Shown: in pieces, positions 24,620-34,109 of the stretch | Layout of the letters: each line of letters opens with the position of its first letter | Position numbering within the stretch: the first letter of the stretch is position 1 | DNA from: Streptomyces tibetensis | Lineage (GTDB): Bacteria > Actinomycetota > Actinomycetes > Streptomycetales > Streptomycetaceae | Reading direction: 5' to 3' | Assembly: GCF_007655005.1 (NCBI RefSeq) | Contig: NZ_SZVW01000007.1 | Coordinates: 62,001 to 126,000 of the forward strand | DNA: 64,000 nt | Position numbers and translations under genes: made by a program | The notes under the pieces: generated by a model | Told to the model about the DNA's origin: nothing | Database searches by the model: none | The model's input: the letters and a program-made list of their open reading frames with translations, nothing else

Positions 24620-26791
24620 ATGGCGCACAGTTTCGAATCCCTGGTCATCCGGCACACCCATCGCCTGCCCTCTCCCAAGGGATCCGCGGGGGAAGGCGCC
24701 ACCGCCGCCCGGCAGCTCGACGCGGCGCTGACCTCCGTGGGCTTCAAGCTCTCCGCCGAACTGCTGGAGCGGCTGTCAGGGCTGTCCGAGGCCGCGGTCG
24801 TGCACACCGCCCGGCGAACGCTGGCCACCGTCAGCGAGATGGTGGGCGACCACGTCCGGCACAACGCGTACTTCATCGACTTCCCGGCGAACGTGCCGGA
24901 CACCGAAGAGTTCTGGATGCGGTGCGTGACGAAGGCGCTCGCTGACGACACGTCGCGCGAGAACGTGCTGACGCAGCTGGCGCACGGGGTCGTGAACCTG
25001 CTCAGCCTCCCCACCTACGGCCGCTACCAGCACACCTACGAGGAGATGCTCGCGGCACAGGACGAGCTGATCGCCTCGGCGGGTGACCGGGTGACAGTCC
25101 TTCACCTCGGGCGGGACCTGGACGACGAACTCACGGACCTCTACCTGGCCTTGGCGGGCAGCACGACGCCCCTGGGCGAGGACCATCTGCGCGACCTCGG
25201 GACCCTCGCCGAGCGCTGCGCCCTCGGCCCCCAGCCGGAGGCGATCCCCGTCCGGGAGAACCGGGCGGTCGTCAACGAGGCCCGCCTCGGCGTCGGCGCC
25301 GACCTCCTGCTGGACACCGTCACCGATGTGCTGCGTCTGGCCTGCGCCCTGTCGGGCGGCGACGTGACGCTCCAGGAGCCGACCCGGTTCCGGACGCTGC
25401 CCAGACCGGTCCGCCGGGGGCTCCTCGCGGGCCTCGACGCGGTGGTCGCGGCGAACCCGGCGAAGCTCGCCGACGTGCACGCGCACCGGGAGCCCTTCAA
25501 GCGCCTCGGTGAGCGACTCCATCCACACGAGTACCCGCGCTGGCCGCACGCCGCCGACGTGTTCGCCGTGGCGCGGGGCGAGAAGGAGGCGCGGTCCTTC
25601 GACGGCCGCGTCGAGAAGCTGCTCGACGAGTTCGACGTCACCGGTGCGGTGAAACTGTTGAAGTCCGCTCCCGGCAAACTGTTCCGCGCCCTGGACCTCC
25701 TGCTGCGCATCGCCGCCGGCCAGGAGGAGCGGGACGCGGTGGTGGCCGCCGCGGTGGAGGTCGCTCCCGAGGTCTCCGGCCGGGTCGTGCTCTCGGTCCG
25801 TGAGCACTTCCACAACCGGGAACGGGAGACCGACGAACCCCGCATCTTCGTCAACCGCCGCGGCCGCGCCTGGGTGGCCCCCGACGGCCGGCCTCCGGTA
25901 CCGGCCGCCGACCGCGAACGTCTGATAGCCGCCCTCGACACCGAGATACGCCGCCGGCTCCCGGCGCCGGGCCGGCTGTTGCTCGACCCCGAGGTCCTCG
26001 ACGTGGCGCTCCCGCTCAGCGGCAGGGCGACCGCGACCGGGTTCGGCGTACTCCCGCGGGGTTCGGTCTCGCAGGTCGACGGCGAACTGCTGCGCTTCTT
26101 CGTGTACTGGAAGCAGACCGAGTTCCGCACCGACTACGACCTGTCGGCCCTGCTGCTGCACAGCGACTACAGCACCGACTCCTGGCTCTCCTACACGGCC
26201 CTGACGGCCGTCGGGGGCAGGCACTCGGGCGATGTCACCGAGGCGCCCGACGGAGCCTCGGAGTTCATCGACCTGGCCCTGGACCGGGTGCGCAGCACGT
26301 ACATCGTTCCGCAGGTCAACGTCTACGCGGGCGAAGGCTTCGAGGACGTCGAGGAGTCGTTCTTCGGGTTCATGCTGCGCGAAGGTGAGCAGAAGGGCCG
26401 TCCGTTCGAGCCGCGCACGGTGCGGATGAAGTCGGAGCTGCGTGGGGTCGGCCGTGTGGCACTGCCTCTGGTCTTCCAGCGCGGGGACGACGGCACGTGG
26501 CGCGCGAAGTGGCTGCACCTCTATCTGAAGGGCATCTCGGAGGCGAACCGGGTCGAGGAGAACCAGCTGTCGGTGTCCAAGGTGGTGCGTGCCCTCGTGG
26601 AGCGCGAGCAGCTGACGACGAGGTACCTGATCGACCTGATGTCCCGCGACACCACGGCCATGGACCTGTGGGACGGCGGGCCGGTCCCCGAGGAGCCCGT
26701 GACGTACATCGGTCTCGAACGTCCCGAGGGGCTGCACCCGGACTCCCGGATCATCACCCTCGAAAATCTGCGCGACCTGATCCCGGCCTGA
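24620..26791 (+). CDS. Large cytoplasmic protein with TerD-like C-terminal region
   Basis: A 723-aa protein (an in-frame GTG at 24569 would add 17 residues; MAHSFESLVIRHTHRLPSP looks like the real start). The long first part is alpha-helical and includes NLLSLPTYGRYQHTYEEML and VTVLHLGRDLDDELTDLYLA. Residues about 490-660 (FFVYWKQTEFRTDYDLSALL, FIDLALDRVRSTYIVPQVNV, RVALPLVFQRGDDG) resemble the TerD/TerF beta-sandwich. It recalls MXAN_6230/SCO0854-type proteins but I see no RING cysteines. Function unknown; the tellurium/stress link is by similarity only. Confidence 0.65.
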   Translation: MAHSFESLVIRHTHRLPSPKGSAGEGATAARQLDAALTSVGFKLSAELLERLSGLSEAAVVHTARRTLATVSEMVGDHVRHNAYFIDFPANVPDTEEFWMRCVTKALADDTSRENVLTQLAHGVVNLLSLPTYGRYQHTYEEMLAAQDELIASAGDRVTVLHLGRDLDDELTDLYLALAGSTTPLGEDHLRDLGTLAERCALGPQPEAIPVRENRAVVNEARLGVGADLLLDTVTDVLRLACALSGGDVTLQEPTRFRTLPRPVRRGLLAGLDAVVAANPAKLADVHAHREPFKRLGERLHPHEYPRWPHAADVFAVARGEKEARSFDGRVEKLLDEFDVTGAVKLLKSAPGKLFRALDLLLRIAAGQEERDAVVAAAVEVAPEVSGRVVLSVREHFHNRERETDEPRIFVNRRGRAWVAPDGRPPVPAADRERLIAALDTEIRRRLPAPGRLLLDPEVLDVALPLSGRATATGFGVLPRGSVSQVDGELLRFFVYWKQTEFRTDYDLSALLLHSDYSTDSWLSYTALTAVGGRHSGDVTEAPDGASEFIDLALDRVRSTYIVPQVNVYAGEGFEDVEESFFGFMLREGEQKGRPFEPRTVRMKSELRGVGRVALPLVFQRGDDGTWRAKWLHLYLKGISEANRVEENQLSVSKVVRALVEREQLTTRYLIDLMSRDTTAMDLWDGGPVPEEPVTYIGLERPEGLHPDSRIITLENLRDLIPA

Positions 26792-26887
26792 GTGCTAGCG
26801 TTGCCGACGGCGAGGCCATGAGGGGGCTTCCTTCTCATTCACTCCAAATGACCCGAGTTCCTTCGCTCTCCTCGCCCTCTGCTTCGA

Positions 26888-26920
26888 CCGGGAGGCGCCC
26901 ACGCGGCGCCTCCCGGTTTT
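26888..26920. terminator. Strong bidirectional terminator between convergent genes
   Basis: Perfect 12-bp stem CCGGGAGGCGCC (26888-26899) with GGCGCCTCCCGG (26905-26916), loop CACGC, followed by TTTT on the plus strand. It ends the TerD-like gene and, read the other way, the levanase gene. Confidence 0.85.
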
Positions 26921-26937
26921 CGTGCACGAACGGCTCA

Positions 26938-29493
26938 TCACCGCCAGATGGACTTCAGACGCCACGCGCGGAGGCCGTCGAGGGTGGCGGTGCCGCCTTC
27001 GGCGAAGACCTCGACGCCGGTGCTGGAGGGGTCGGGGAAGATCTGGTCGGTGATCACGGCCTCGCCACTGCCGCCGAAGACCTCCACGGACGACCAGTCG
27101 ACGAGGATCCGCAGCTTGACCTTGCCCTTCTCGGCCTTCAGCGGAGCGGTCTGCACGCCGGGGAAGGTGCTGTTGAAGTCCCCGGCGCCGGATCGGCTGC
27201 GGTCGACGTACAGCTCCTGGGCAGCGGTGTCGTAGCCGATGACGGTCTCCTCGCCGCCCGCTCCGGTGCGCACCTTCAGGCCGAAGCGGTCCGCGTCCTC
27301 GAGGGAGAAGGTCGCCTCGATGTCGAGCGCGTTGTCCTCGGCCCCGAAGCCGGTCAGGCGCTTCGAGGTGCTCTTCACCGTGACGCCGGACGCCGTCGCC
27401 GGGTCCGTCAGGCGGAGGGACTCCAGGCTGCCCACCGGCTTGCTGGTCAGCCGGACCCGGCCGTCGACGGTCCGCAGGGCCATCTCCCTCGGAACGCTCT
27501 GCGCGCCGCGCCACGGTGAGGTCGGGACGGACTGGCCGTAGTCCCAGTTGTTCATCCAGCCGATCATGTAGCGCTTGCCGCCCGGCGCGTTCTCCCAGGA
27601 CACGGCCGCGTAGTAGTCCTTGCCGTAGTCGGCCCAGTCGGCGCGCTGCACCACGGACTCGGCGGGCTTGCCGGCGGCGGTGAACCGGTCGGCCAGGACG
27701 TGGCCCCAGCCGCCGGTGTTCATGTCGCGGATCTGGATCTGCGCCTTCTGGCCGGCGAACGGGCGCATGTCGAAGGACGCCCAGTCCAGGGTCTCGTTGT
27801 CGGTGCCGGTCGCGCTGCGGACGACCTTGCCGTCGACGACCAGGTTGACCGACGTCTCCAGGGAGGCGCGCGGGGCCGGGCTGTCGGACATGACGACGTG
27901 GTCGACGTTGAGGTGGCCCCAGCCACCGGTGTTGTCGTCGACGATCCTGATCCGCGCCTTCTTGCCGGCGAGGTCGCCGACGTCCCACGAGGCCCAGTTG
28001 AGCGCTTCGGCGTCCTTCCCGGTGGCGCTGCGGACGACCTGGCCGTCCACGAGGAGCTCGATCGCGGTGGGACGGTCGGCGCCGGCCGGGTGGTTGCCGC
28101 CGCCGACGAGGAAGTCGATGTACTTCTTGTCGACGGTGAATTCGGGCGAGGTGAGGGTGCCGGTGGTGGAGTCGCCGTTGCGGAAGGTGTTGACCAGGCC
28201 GCCGCCCAGGTAACCGCTGACCTGTTGCTGGCCGGGGAGGGTGCCGGTGGCCGGTGCGGTGCCGAAGGCGTCCCCGGTCGCCGTCCAGCCGCCGTACGTT
28301 CCGCCCTCGAAGTCGGCGAGGACCGTGCCCTCGGGCGGAGTGCTGTCCAGGACGGTGCCGGCCTCGTGCGGATGCCGCCCGCCACCGATCTTGAAGTTCA
28401 GGTAGGGGCTGTTCACGGTGAAGGGGGGAGAGGTGAGGACGCCGGTCGCGCCGTCACCGCCGTGGAAACTGTTGGCGAGACCCTTGCCGTCGAAGCCCGA
28501 CACGCTTCCCTGGCCGTCCACCGCACCAGCCGCCGGCCCCTGGCCGAACGCGGTCCCGGTCGTCGTCCAGTCACCGAAGCCGGCGCCTTCGAAGTCCTGC
28601 ACGACGTCGCCGGTGGGCGGTGTGTAGGTGCCCTTGTCCTCGGGGGTGAACGTCTTGCCGTCGAAGTCCCCGACGAAGTACTGGGCGGCCGAACCGCCCG
28701 CGATGCCACCGGGGTTGATGTTGACCACCAGAACCCACTTGATTCTCTTCTTGTCCCCGTCGACCGCGAGCGGGAAGAGGTCCGGGCACTCCCACACGCC
28801 ACCGGTCGCGCCGGCCGGCCCGAACTCGCTCTGCAACTCCCAGTCCTTGAGGTTCTTCGACGAGTAGAACCGCACCTTGTGCTCGACGGACACCGACACC
28901 GTCATCAGCCAGCTCTTGGTCGGCGCGTACCACTGCACCTTGGGGTCGCGGAAGTTGTCGGAGCCGATGTCGATCACGGGATTGCCCTGGTACTTGGTCC
29001 AGGTGCGGCCCCGGTCGGTGCTGTAGGCCAGCGACTGCGCCTGCTTGCCGCCGTTCTTGTAGGCGCTGGTGTAGATCGCCACCATGGGCGGGTTCTTCTT
29101 CGTACCGAACCCGGTGGTGTTGTCCCAGTCGACGACCGCGCTGCCGGAGAAGACCATCTCCTCGTCGTCGTGCGCGAGGGCGAGCGGCAACTCCTCCCAG
29201 TGCACCAGGTCCTTGCTCACCGCGTGCCCCCAGGACATGTCGCCCCAGGAGTTGCCGTTCGGGTTGTACTGGTAGAAGAGGTGGTATTCGCCCTGGTAGT
29301 ACACGAGGCCGTTGGGGTCGTTCATCCAGTTCTTCTGCGTGGTGAAGTGGAACTGGGGTCTGTATGTCTCGGTGTACGCCGGGGCGTCGGCTGCGACGGC
29401 CCGGGGGGCGAGCGGGGCTGCCGACAGGGCGCAGACGGTCACCACCGTCGCCATCCGTATGCGGGCATGCCGGGATACGCGTACACGGCTCAT
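26938..29493 (-). CDS. GH32 levanase/fructanase, secreted, with nested insert domains
   Basis: An 851-aa enzyme with signal peptide (cleavage near AVA-34). The GH32 triad is clear: nucleophile Asp59 in WMNDPNG, Asp183 in NFRDP, acid/base Glu235 in WECPDLF. The propeller is interrupted after residue about 285 and resumes at about 618 (ADWADYGKDYYAAVSW, MIGWMNNWDYGQ); the 330-residue insert holds two DFEG...GGG modules (300-374, 393-468) and two LLVDG/LVVDG modules (478-536, 548-604). A beta-sandwich (to residue 851) closes the protein. The operators upstream match those of the fructose importer. Substrate is probably levan or inulin. AAGGAGA precedes the ATG at 29493. Confidence 0.95.
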   Translation of the reverse strand: MSRVRVSRHARIRMATVVTVCALSAAPLAPRAVAADAPAYTETYRPQFHFTTQKNWMNDPNGLVYYQGEYHLFYQYNPNGNSWGDMSWGHAVSKDLVHWEELPLALAHDDEEMVFSGSAVVDWDNTTGFGTKKNPPMVAIYTSAYKNGGKQAQSLAYSTDRGRTWTKYQGNPVIDIGSDNFRDPKVQWYAPTKSWLMTVSVSVEHKVRFYSSKNLKDWELQSEFGPAGATGGVWECPDLFPLAVDGDKKRIKWVLVVNINPGGIAGGSAAQYFVGDFDGKTFTPEDKGTYTPPTGDVVQDFEGAGFGDWTTTGTAFGQGPAAGAVDGQGSVSGFDGKGLANSFHGGDGATGVLTSPPFTVNSPYLNFKIGGGRHPHEAGTVLDSTPPEGTVLADFEGGTYGGWTATGDAFGTAPATGTLPGQQQVSGYLGGGLVNTFRNGDSTTGTLTSPEFTVDKKYIDFLVGGGNHPAGADRPTAIELLVDGQVVRSATGKDAEALNWASWDVGDLAGKKARIRIVDDNTGGWGHLNVDHVVMSDSPAPRASLETSVNLVVDGKVVRSATGTDNETLDWASFDMRPFAGQKAQIQIRDMNTGGWGHVLADRFTAAGKPAESVVQRADWADYGKDYYAAVSWENAPGGKRYMIGWMNNWDYGQSVPTSPWRGAQSVPREMALRTVDGRVRLTSKPVGSLESLRLTDPATASGVTVKSTSKRLTGFGAEDNALDIEATFSLEDADRFGLKVRTGAGGEETVIGYDTAAQELYVDRSRSGAGDFNSTFPGVQTAPLKAEKGKVKLRILVDWSSVEVFGGSGEAVITDQIFPDPSSTGVEVFAEGGTATLDGLRAWRLKSIWR

Positions 29494-29587
29494 CGTGTCT
29501 CCTTGTCCCGCGGCCGTCCGCGCAGCGGCGACCGAGCCCCCTGCGCGACGGACCGAGAAGTGCACCCCGGGCCGATGGGGGCTCACC

Positions 29588-29633
29588 TGTCATCGACCGA
29601 GGGTGTCATCGTTGACAGGTGTCATCGATGACA
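29588..29633. promoter_or_regulatory. Triple LacI operator array before the levanase gene
   Basis: TGTCATCGACCGAG (29588, degenerate second half), TGTCATCGTTGACA (29604-29617) and TGTCATCGATGACA (29620-29633), each 16 bp apart. The two intact copies match the frcB/kinase sites, linking levanase to the same LacI regulator. Confidence 0.75.
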
Positions 29634-29917
29634 TTGGCTGCCCGATTATGAGACGCAGCCGGGTGGCCGCGTCAACGGTTCGGGTGCGAATTGCTTCGTG
29701 GCGTCCGGTCCTTCGGGTGTCCACGCCGGCCGCCGACCGGGCGAGGGGGAGCCGGCGCGAGGCCATGAGTCACGCAGCGCGTTCATCAGCACAGGCCCGA
29801 CCCCTGGCCCGCGTCCGCCGCGCGGTCCCGTCCGCCACCGGGCTCACCGGCGGGCGCAGCCAGGCTGTCAGTCAGCCGGTCGCCGGTGTGCTGTCCCGGC
29901 CGGCCGGAAGGGGCGTA

Positions 29918-30751
29918 TCAACGCAGTCCGGCGAAGAGATCGTTCTCGGGTACGGCCGCGCCGGTGGTGTCCTGGACCCGAACGTAGGTCTCCATGCCCA
30001 TCAGCTCGCCGAACCTCTCCTTGCCCATCTTGAGGAAGAAGATGTTCTCGCCCTGACTGGCGTGCGCGGCCAATGAGTCGAACTTCTGGCCACTGAACTC
30101 GGTGGTGTCCACCCACGTGGTGATCTCGTCGTCGGGGAGGCCGATCTCGGCCAACGCGGCGGCCTCGGCAGGATCCGGCTCCGGCATGTCCTCATGGAAC
30201 TCGCGCATGATCTCGCCGAACCGCTGCATCATCGAGCGGGGCATCGTGGTCCAGTACACCTTCGGTGCCAGCGCGGTCATCTCCACCGCCGCCATCGTGA
30301 TGCGGTGGGCCTGGATGTGGTCGGGGTGGCCGTAGAAGCCGTTCTCGTCGTAGGTGACGACCACATCGGGTCGGTAGTGCCGCATGAGTTCCGCGAGTCG
30401 AGCGGCGCCTTCCTGCACGGGGGTCTGCCAGAAGGATCCGGGGGCGTCGTTGCCCGGCCAGCCCATCATTCCCGAGTCGGCGTAATTCAGCGTCTCCAGA
30501 TCGCTGATCCCCAGGACGTCACAGCTCGCCTCGAGTTCCCGACGGCGCATCAGGGCGACCGCCGCCGGATCGTGCCCGGGATCGCCCGGTTTGACGCCCC
30601 CCGGTCCATCACCGCAACGGCCGTCGGTACACGTCACGAGAACCGTGCGGATGCCCTCCGCCGCGTACCGCGCCAGGACCCCTCCGGTTCCGGTGGCCTC
30701 GTCGTCGGGGTGGGCGTGTACTGCCATGAGCGTCAAGGGCCGGTCAGTCAT
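29918..30751 (-). CDS. PIG-L family deacetylase (mycothiol-type LmbE fold)
   Basis: A 277-aa zinc amidase/deacetylase: HAHPDDE near residue 12-18 gives two zinc ligands plus the catalytic Asp, and YGHPDHIQAH supplies the third His. The length and ending recall Mca/MshB-like proteins, which act on mycothiol conjugates or GlcNAc-inositol, but this copy stands alone and other N-acetyl sugars or antibiotics are possible substrates. Confidence 0.88.
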   Translation of the reverse strand: MTDRPLTLMAVHAHPDDEATGTGGVLARYAAEGIRTVLVTCTDGRCGDGPGGVKPGDPGHDPAAVALMRRRELEASCDVLGISDLETLNYADSGMMGWPGNDAPGSFWQTPVQEGAARLAELMRHYRPDVVVTYDENGFYGHPDHIQAHRITMAAVEMTALAPKVYWTTMPRSMMQRFGEIMREFHEDMPEPDPAEAAALAEIGLPDDEITTWVDTTEFSGQKFDSLAAHASQGENIFFLKMGKERFGELMGMETYVRVQDTTGAAVPENDLFAGLR

Positions 30752-31004
30752 GCAGCAGTCCTCCTGCAGAGATACGTCTTGGTCCGAGTGCGTGGCGGGC
30801 CTACGGGTGTCCCGCGATCGATGTAACCGTGCCGGCCGGGCCGGCTGTTCCCGGCGCGCGTTTCTGTGCGCCGGTGAAGAGGGCCGCCTGAGCTCCCTGC
30901 GCGGTTTCCCGCCCGGCTACGGCCGCCGGACATGTGGGTCGTGCATCGCGGACGGCACATGGGCCGCTGGTGGTCCTCGGCGCCACCTTGTGCTCGCAAA
31001 CGCC

Positions 31005-31170
31005 CCTTCCTGACTGCCGGCATCCGACGTCCGAGGCGCGGCGGGTGAAGCGCTTGCTGGCGCGGCGCGGGCTGATGCCGGCGAGGCCGGCTTCGCGCAT
31101 CAGCCCGCTCGACCCGTTCACGACGATCGCCACACCCTCGCGCTGGAGCACGGCCTGCACGCGGGGAACC
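31005..31170 (-). pseudogene. IS3-type transposase fragment
   Basis: On the minus strand RVQAVLQREG, then GLMREAGLAGISPRRASKRF resembles the part of IS3 OrfB transposases that reads V-x-x-x-L-x-R-E-G...LMR-x-x-G-L. The rest of the transposase, the DDE core and both ends are missing. The remainder of 30752-31311 shows no gene. Confidence 0.5.
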
Positions 31171-31311
31171 GTAGATACCGCGGAGTCCGCGGGTACGTTG
31201 CACGTCCGGCGCGGTCCCCACACGGGAGCGTGATCTCGGCGCAAGGGGACTCGGGCGGCGGGCCCCGCGCCGGGTGTGTCATTCGGCAGGGGGTTACCGC
31301 GTGCCGGTGTG

Positions 31312-33327
31312 TCATTCGGCCCTGATGCTGTCCACGTACACGATGCCCTTGGTCGCCGCGCCGCTCCCATGGACGAGGTACAGATTGAACGCCGTCACCT
31401 TGGCGAGGTGAGCCGCGTCGAGCACGGCTCCGGCGTGTGCGGTGTCCCAGGGAGCGGGCGTGAACTCGCTGAAGGGTGCCCTGACCTCCTGCCCGCTCGT
31501 GTCGGACAGCGGAACCTGGTACCAGAAATCGACTCCGCCGGCGACGATCTGGAGCGCCCCGCCGTTTGCGGAACCGTCGCCCTGCAGCCACAACGCAAGG
31601 GACGTGAAGGCGGACCAGTCCGCGTCGACCGGCTTGCCCGTGCCGGTGTACTCGGCGCCGGTGAAGTCGTACGCGTAGGCCAGCCCGTAGGAGCCCGAGG
31701 ACTTGTGGTCGGCGGACAGGGTGAGGGTGGGGGAGTTGACATGGGTGTATGCCTGGCTCAGGGCGGTGTCGTCTCCGGCGTATCCCTCGAAGTCGTCGAC
31801 CCAGCCGGCAGGCAGGGGTGCGACCTCGCCGAGGAGGATCACGGCCGAGTCGGTGAGCGTCTTGCCGTCCGCCCGCGCGCTCACGGTGAGGGTCACCGAG
31901 CGGTTGTTCCGCGTGGCCGGGTCGATCGACCAGTCGCCCGAGTAGAAGCCGTCGGCGTCGAGGCGCAGCCGTCTGGCGCGTCCGCCGTTCACGGAGTAGG
32001 TGACCCGGCTCGCCCTCGCAGGTGTGACACGCACCCGGACGGTGGTCTTGGAGGCCGCTACGCGCTGCCGGTCCGTAGGGGTCACGAGGTGCATGAACGG
32101 GGCGTTCCTGACAGCGGTGGTGCGAGCGGAGTACACCCCCCGGAGATCGGCGGCGAACAGGGTGTAGGGGTCCTGGTGGTAGGCGACGAAGTCCGGCAGC
32201 AGGACGTGGCCCGGGTGCGGGACATAAGCACGCTTGGTGCCTCCGAAGTTGGCCCAGGTGAGCATGTACGTCATCTGACGGGCCAGCGGGTCCGCCTGGA
32301 TGGCCTGCGACAGCTGGGTGAACCACTGCGGGTTGCGGACCTCGGTGCCGCCCTCCCCGAACTCGGTGAAGGCTGGTGCCTTGCCTCGCTCGTTCGCCAG
32401 CCGGACCACCATGGCCAGATCCTTCACCACACCGTCCAGCCACGGGGTCGGTCCGGCGTTTTCGTCGTAGGAGTCGTAGCCGAGGATGTCGACGAAACGG
32501 TCGCCAGGGTAGGTCTTCAGGTAGCCGGTCGGGTCGCCTCCGAAACTTGAGTTGGGCGAGTAGGCGTAGAGCAGGTTGTGGACGCCCATGGTGTCGCGCA
32601 GGTACTCGACGGTGTAGCGGAACAGCTCGATGAACTCGGCCGAGGTGGCGTGGCCGGCGCCCCACCAGAACCAGGCTCCGTTGTTCTCGTGGAAGGGGCG
32701 GAAGACGACCGGGATCGCGGTGCCGTCCGGCCGTCGTGCGCCCCTGACCGCCTTCGCGATGCGGTCGAGGAAGGCGTTGAAGGCCGCGTGTTTCGCGCCT
32801 CCGGGAAGGATCTGACTGACCACTCGGCCCGTTGTGTCGTAGAAGTTCTCGCCGGTGACGAAGTTCGGCATGTGAGCGCTGAGGGTGTTGATCCCGCCGC
32901 GTGCGTCCCCCTGCCGGATGCACCGGCTGAGCGCGGCGATGTTCTCGGCTTCGGTCCCGCCCTCGACGCCGGGGCGTTCGTCGCCGTCGAGGATCAGGGT
33001 GTCCCAGCCGAAGACTGCGGGGTAGTCGCCCACCGCCGCCCTGGTGTCGGACGCCTTGCCGTCGGGGGTGGTGAAGGTGAAGCCGTAGGTGAGGTCGTGC
33101 TGGTGACCGAACAGGATGCCTTTGCCCTGCTGCCGCTTCAGGTACGCGAACAGCGCGCGGGTGGCGGGGGTCGCCTTGTCGTCGACGATCCGGACCGGCG
33201 TCGGCAGGCCGACGAGCGCCGTGCGGGAGGTCGCCGCGGCGGCCACCGATGTTCGGGCGCCGGCTGCCGCGGCGACCGTGGCACCGAGGAGGATGAACGT
33301 GCGACGGTTCAGGGGAGAGCTGGGCAT
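31312..33327 (-). CDS. GH26 beta-mannanase with carbohydrate-binding module, Tat-exported
   Basis: A 671-aa protein with a twin-arginine signal (NRRTFILLGA, residues 7-16). GH26 domain to about residue 400: GKGILFGHQHDL, acid/base Glu214 in RPFHENNGAWFWW, nucleophile Glu322 in AFTEFGEGG. A beta-sandwich linker (about 410-510) follows, then a C-terminal CBM-like module (DDFEGYAGDDTALSQAY, LALWLQGDGSANGGALQIV) of the CBM11/CBM23 type. It would hydrolyse beta-1,4-mannan outside the cell. It stands alone with no visible LacI-type site. The ATG at 33327 fits the Tat signal. Confidence 0.93.
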   Translation of the reverse strand: MPSSPLNRRTFILLGATVAAAAGARTSVAAAATSRTALVGLPTPVRIVDDKATPATRALFAYLKRQQGKGILFGHQHDLTYGFTFTTPDGKASDTRAAVGDYPAVFGWDTLILDGDERPGVEGGTEAENIAALSRCIRQGDARGGINTLSAHMPNFVTGENFYDTTGRVVSQILPGGAKHAAFNAFLDRIAKAVRGARRPDGTAIPVVFRPFHENNGAWFWWGAGHATSAEFIELFRYTVEYLRDTMGVHNLLYAYSPNSSFGGDPTGYLKTYPGDRFVDILGYDSYDENAGPTPWLDGVVKDLAMVVRLANERGKAPAFTEFGEGGTEVRNPQWFTQLSQAIQADPLARQMTYMLTWANFGGTKRAYVPHPGHVLLPDFVAYHQDPYTLFAADLRGVYSARTTAVRNAPFMHLVTPTDRQRVAASKTTVRVRVTPARASRVTYSVNGGRARRLRLDADGFYSGDWSIDPATRNNRSVTLTVSARADGKTLTDSAVILLGEVAPLPAGWVDDFEGYAGDDTALSQAYTHVNSPTLTLSADHKSSGSYGLAYAYDFTGAEYTGTGKPVDADWSAFTSLALWLQGDGSANGGALQIVAGGVDFWYQVPLSDTSGQEVRAPFSEFTPAPWDTAHAGAVLDAAHLAKVTAFNLYLVHGSGAATKGIVYVDSIRAE

Positions 33328-33568
33328 GTGTGTCTCCGTTTGACGTGGCGGTCTCTCGCCAAGGGAAGGTGCCCCCCGGGGGCCCGGTGCCCCGCTCCGA
33401 GGGGTGTCGTGGCCTGTTCCTGTCGGCGGCTCCAGGCGTCGTCGGGCACGGCGGCTGGTCGCCGTAGTCGTATGCCAGGGCCCCGGTGATCGGGTTGCCG
33501 CGGGGGCCGGCCAGGGCCTTTGTCCGAGGTTGCGGCCGGTCGTGACTTCTCCGGTCGGAGTGCGTACT

Positions 33569-33814
33569 TCACCGCGGGGCCGACCTTGAGCAAGATCGTG
33601 GAGCCGTCCCGGGACTCCTCGACGATCTCGATCTTGATGCTGGCGCCACGTCGTGGTCGTGCCTCGGCGTGGTCCATCGGATCGTGCCGGTCCGCGACCG
33701 CCGTCGGTGCACCCTCGTGGCCTGCGCCACCGCGAAGGCCGAGAACGTGACTGCCACCGCTGCAAGGACGACACTGGTCGCCGCTGCCCTGAGCATCCAG
33801 GGTCCGTAGGTCAC
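33569..33814 (-). CDS. Possible small membrane protein, perhaps frameshifted
   Basis: A GTG at 33814 with AAGGA upstream opens VTYGPWMLRAAATSVVLAAV, a convincing single membrane helix to about residue 30. The frame then becomes Arg/Ser-rich. In another frame of the same strand the DNA reads ASIKIEIVEESRDGSTILLK and VGPAVKYALRPEK, which looks more like protein, so a frameshift near 33715 may have split one gene. No family recognised. Confidence 0.3.
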   Translation of the reverse strand: MTYGPWMLRAAATSVVLAAVAVTFSAFAVAQATRVHRRRSRTGTIRWTTPRHDHDVAPASRSRSSRSPGTAPRSCSRSAPR

Positions 33815-34109
33815 CTGTGGGGGTCCTTCCCGTTACGCGGTCGGCTGCGGGCAGGTGGGGTCCTGGTCTGGGGCATCCGCAACGCACGACACACGTGTGC
33901 TTCAAGTGGCGCTATTCGACTAGAGGTTGAGGAAAAAAGAAAGGCTGAGCGGCTCGCGAGACCCAGGCGCACCCCGCTCACGCATCGCTCACGCGCTGTC
34001 GGCTGCTGGGGGCGCGTGGGTCCAGATCCGGCTGAGGTCGATCTTCACCGCGAAGGGGCCGCTGCCTTGAGGACGCAGGTGAAGACATCTCCGACCCGGT
34101 ACCTCTTCG

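Noticed and set aside
24776..26737. A 653-codon minus-strand frame
   Set aside because: Antisense to the TerD-like gene; composition is that of an opposite-strand shadow.
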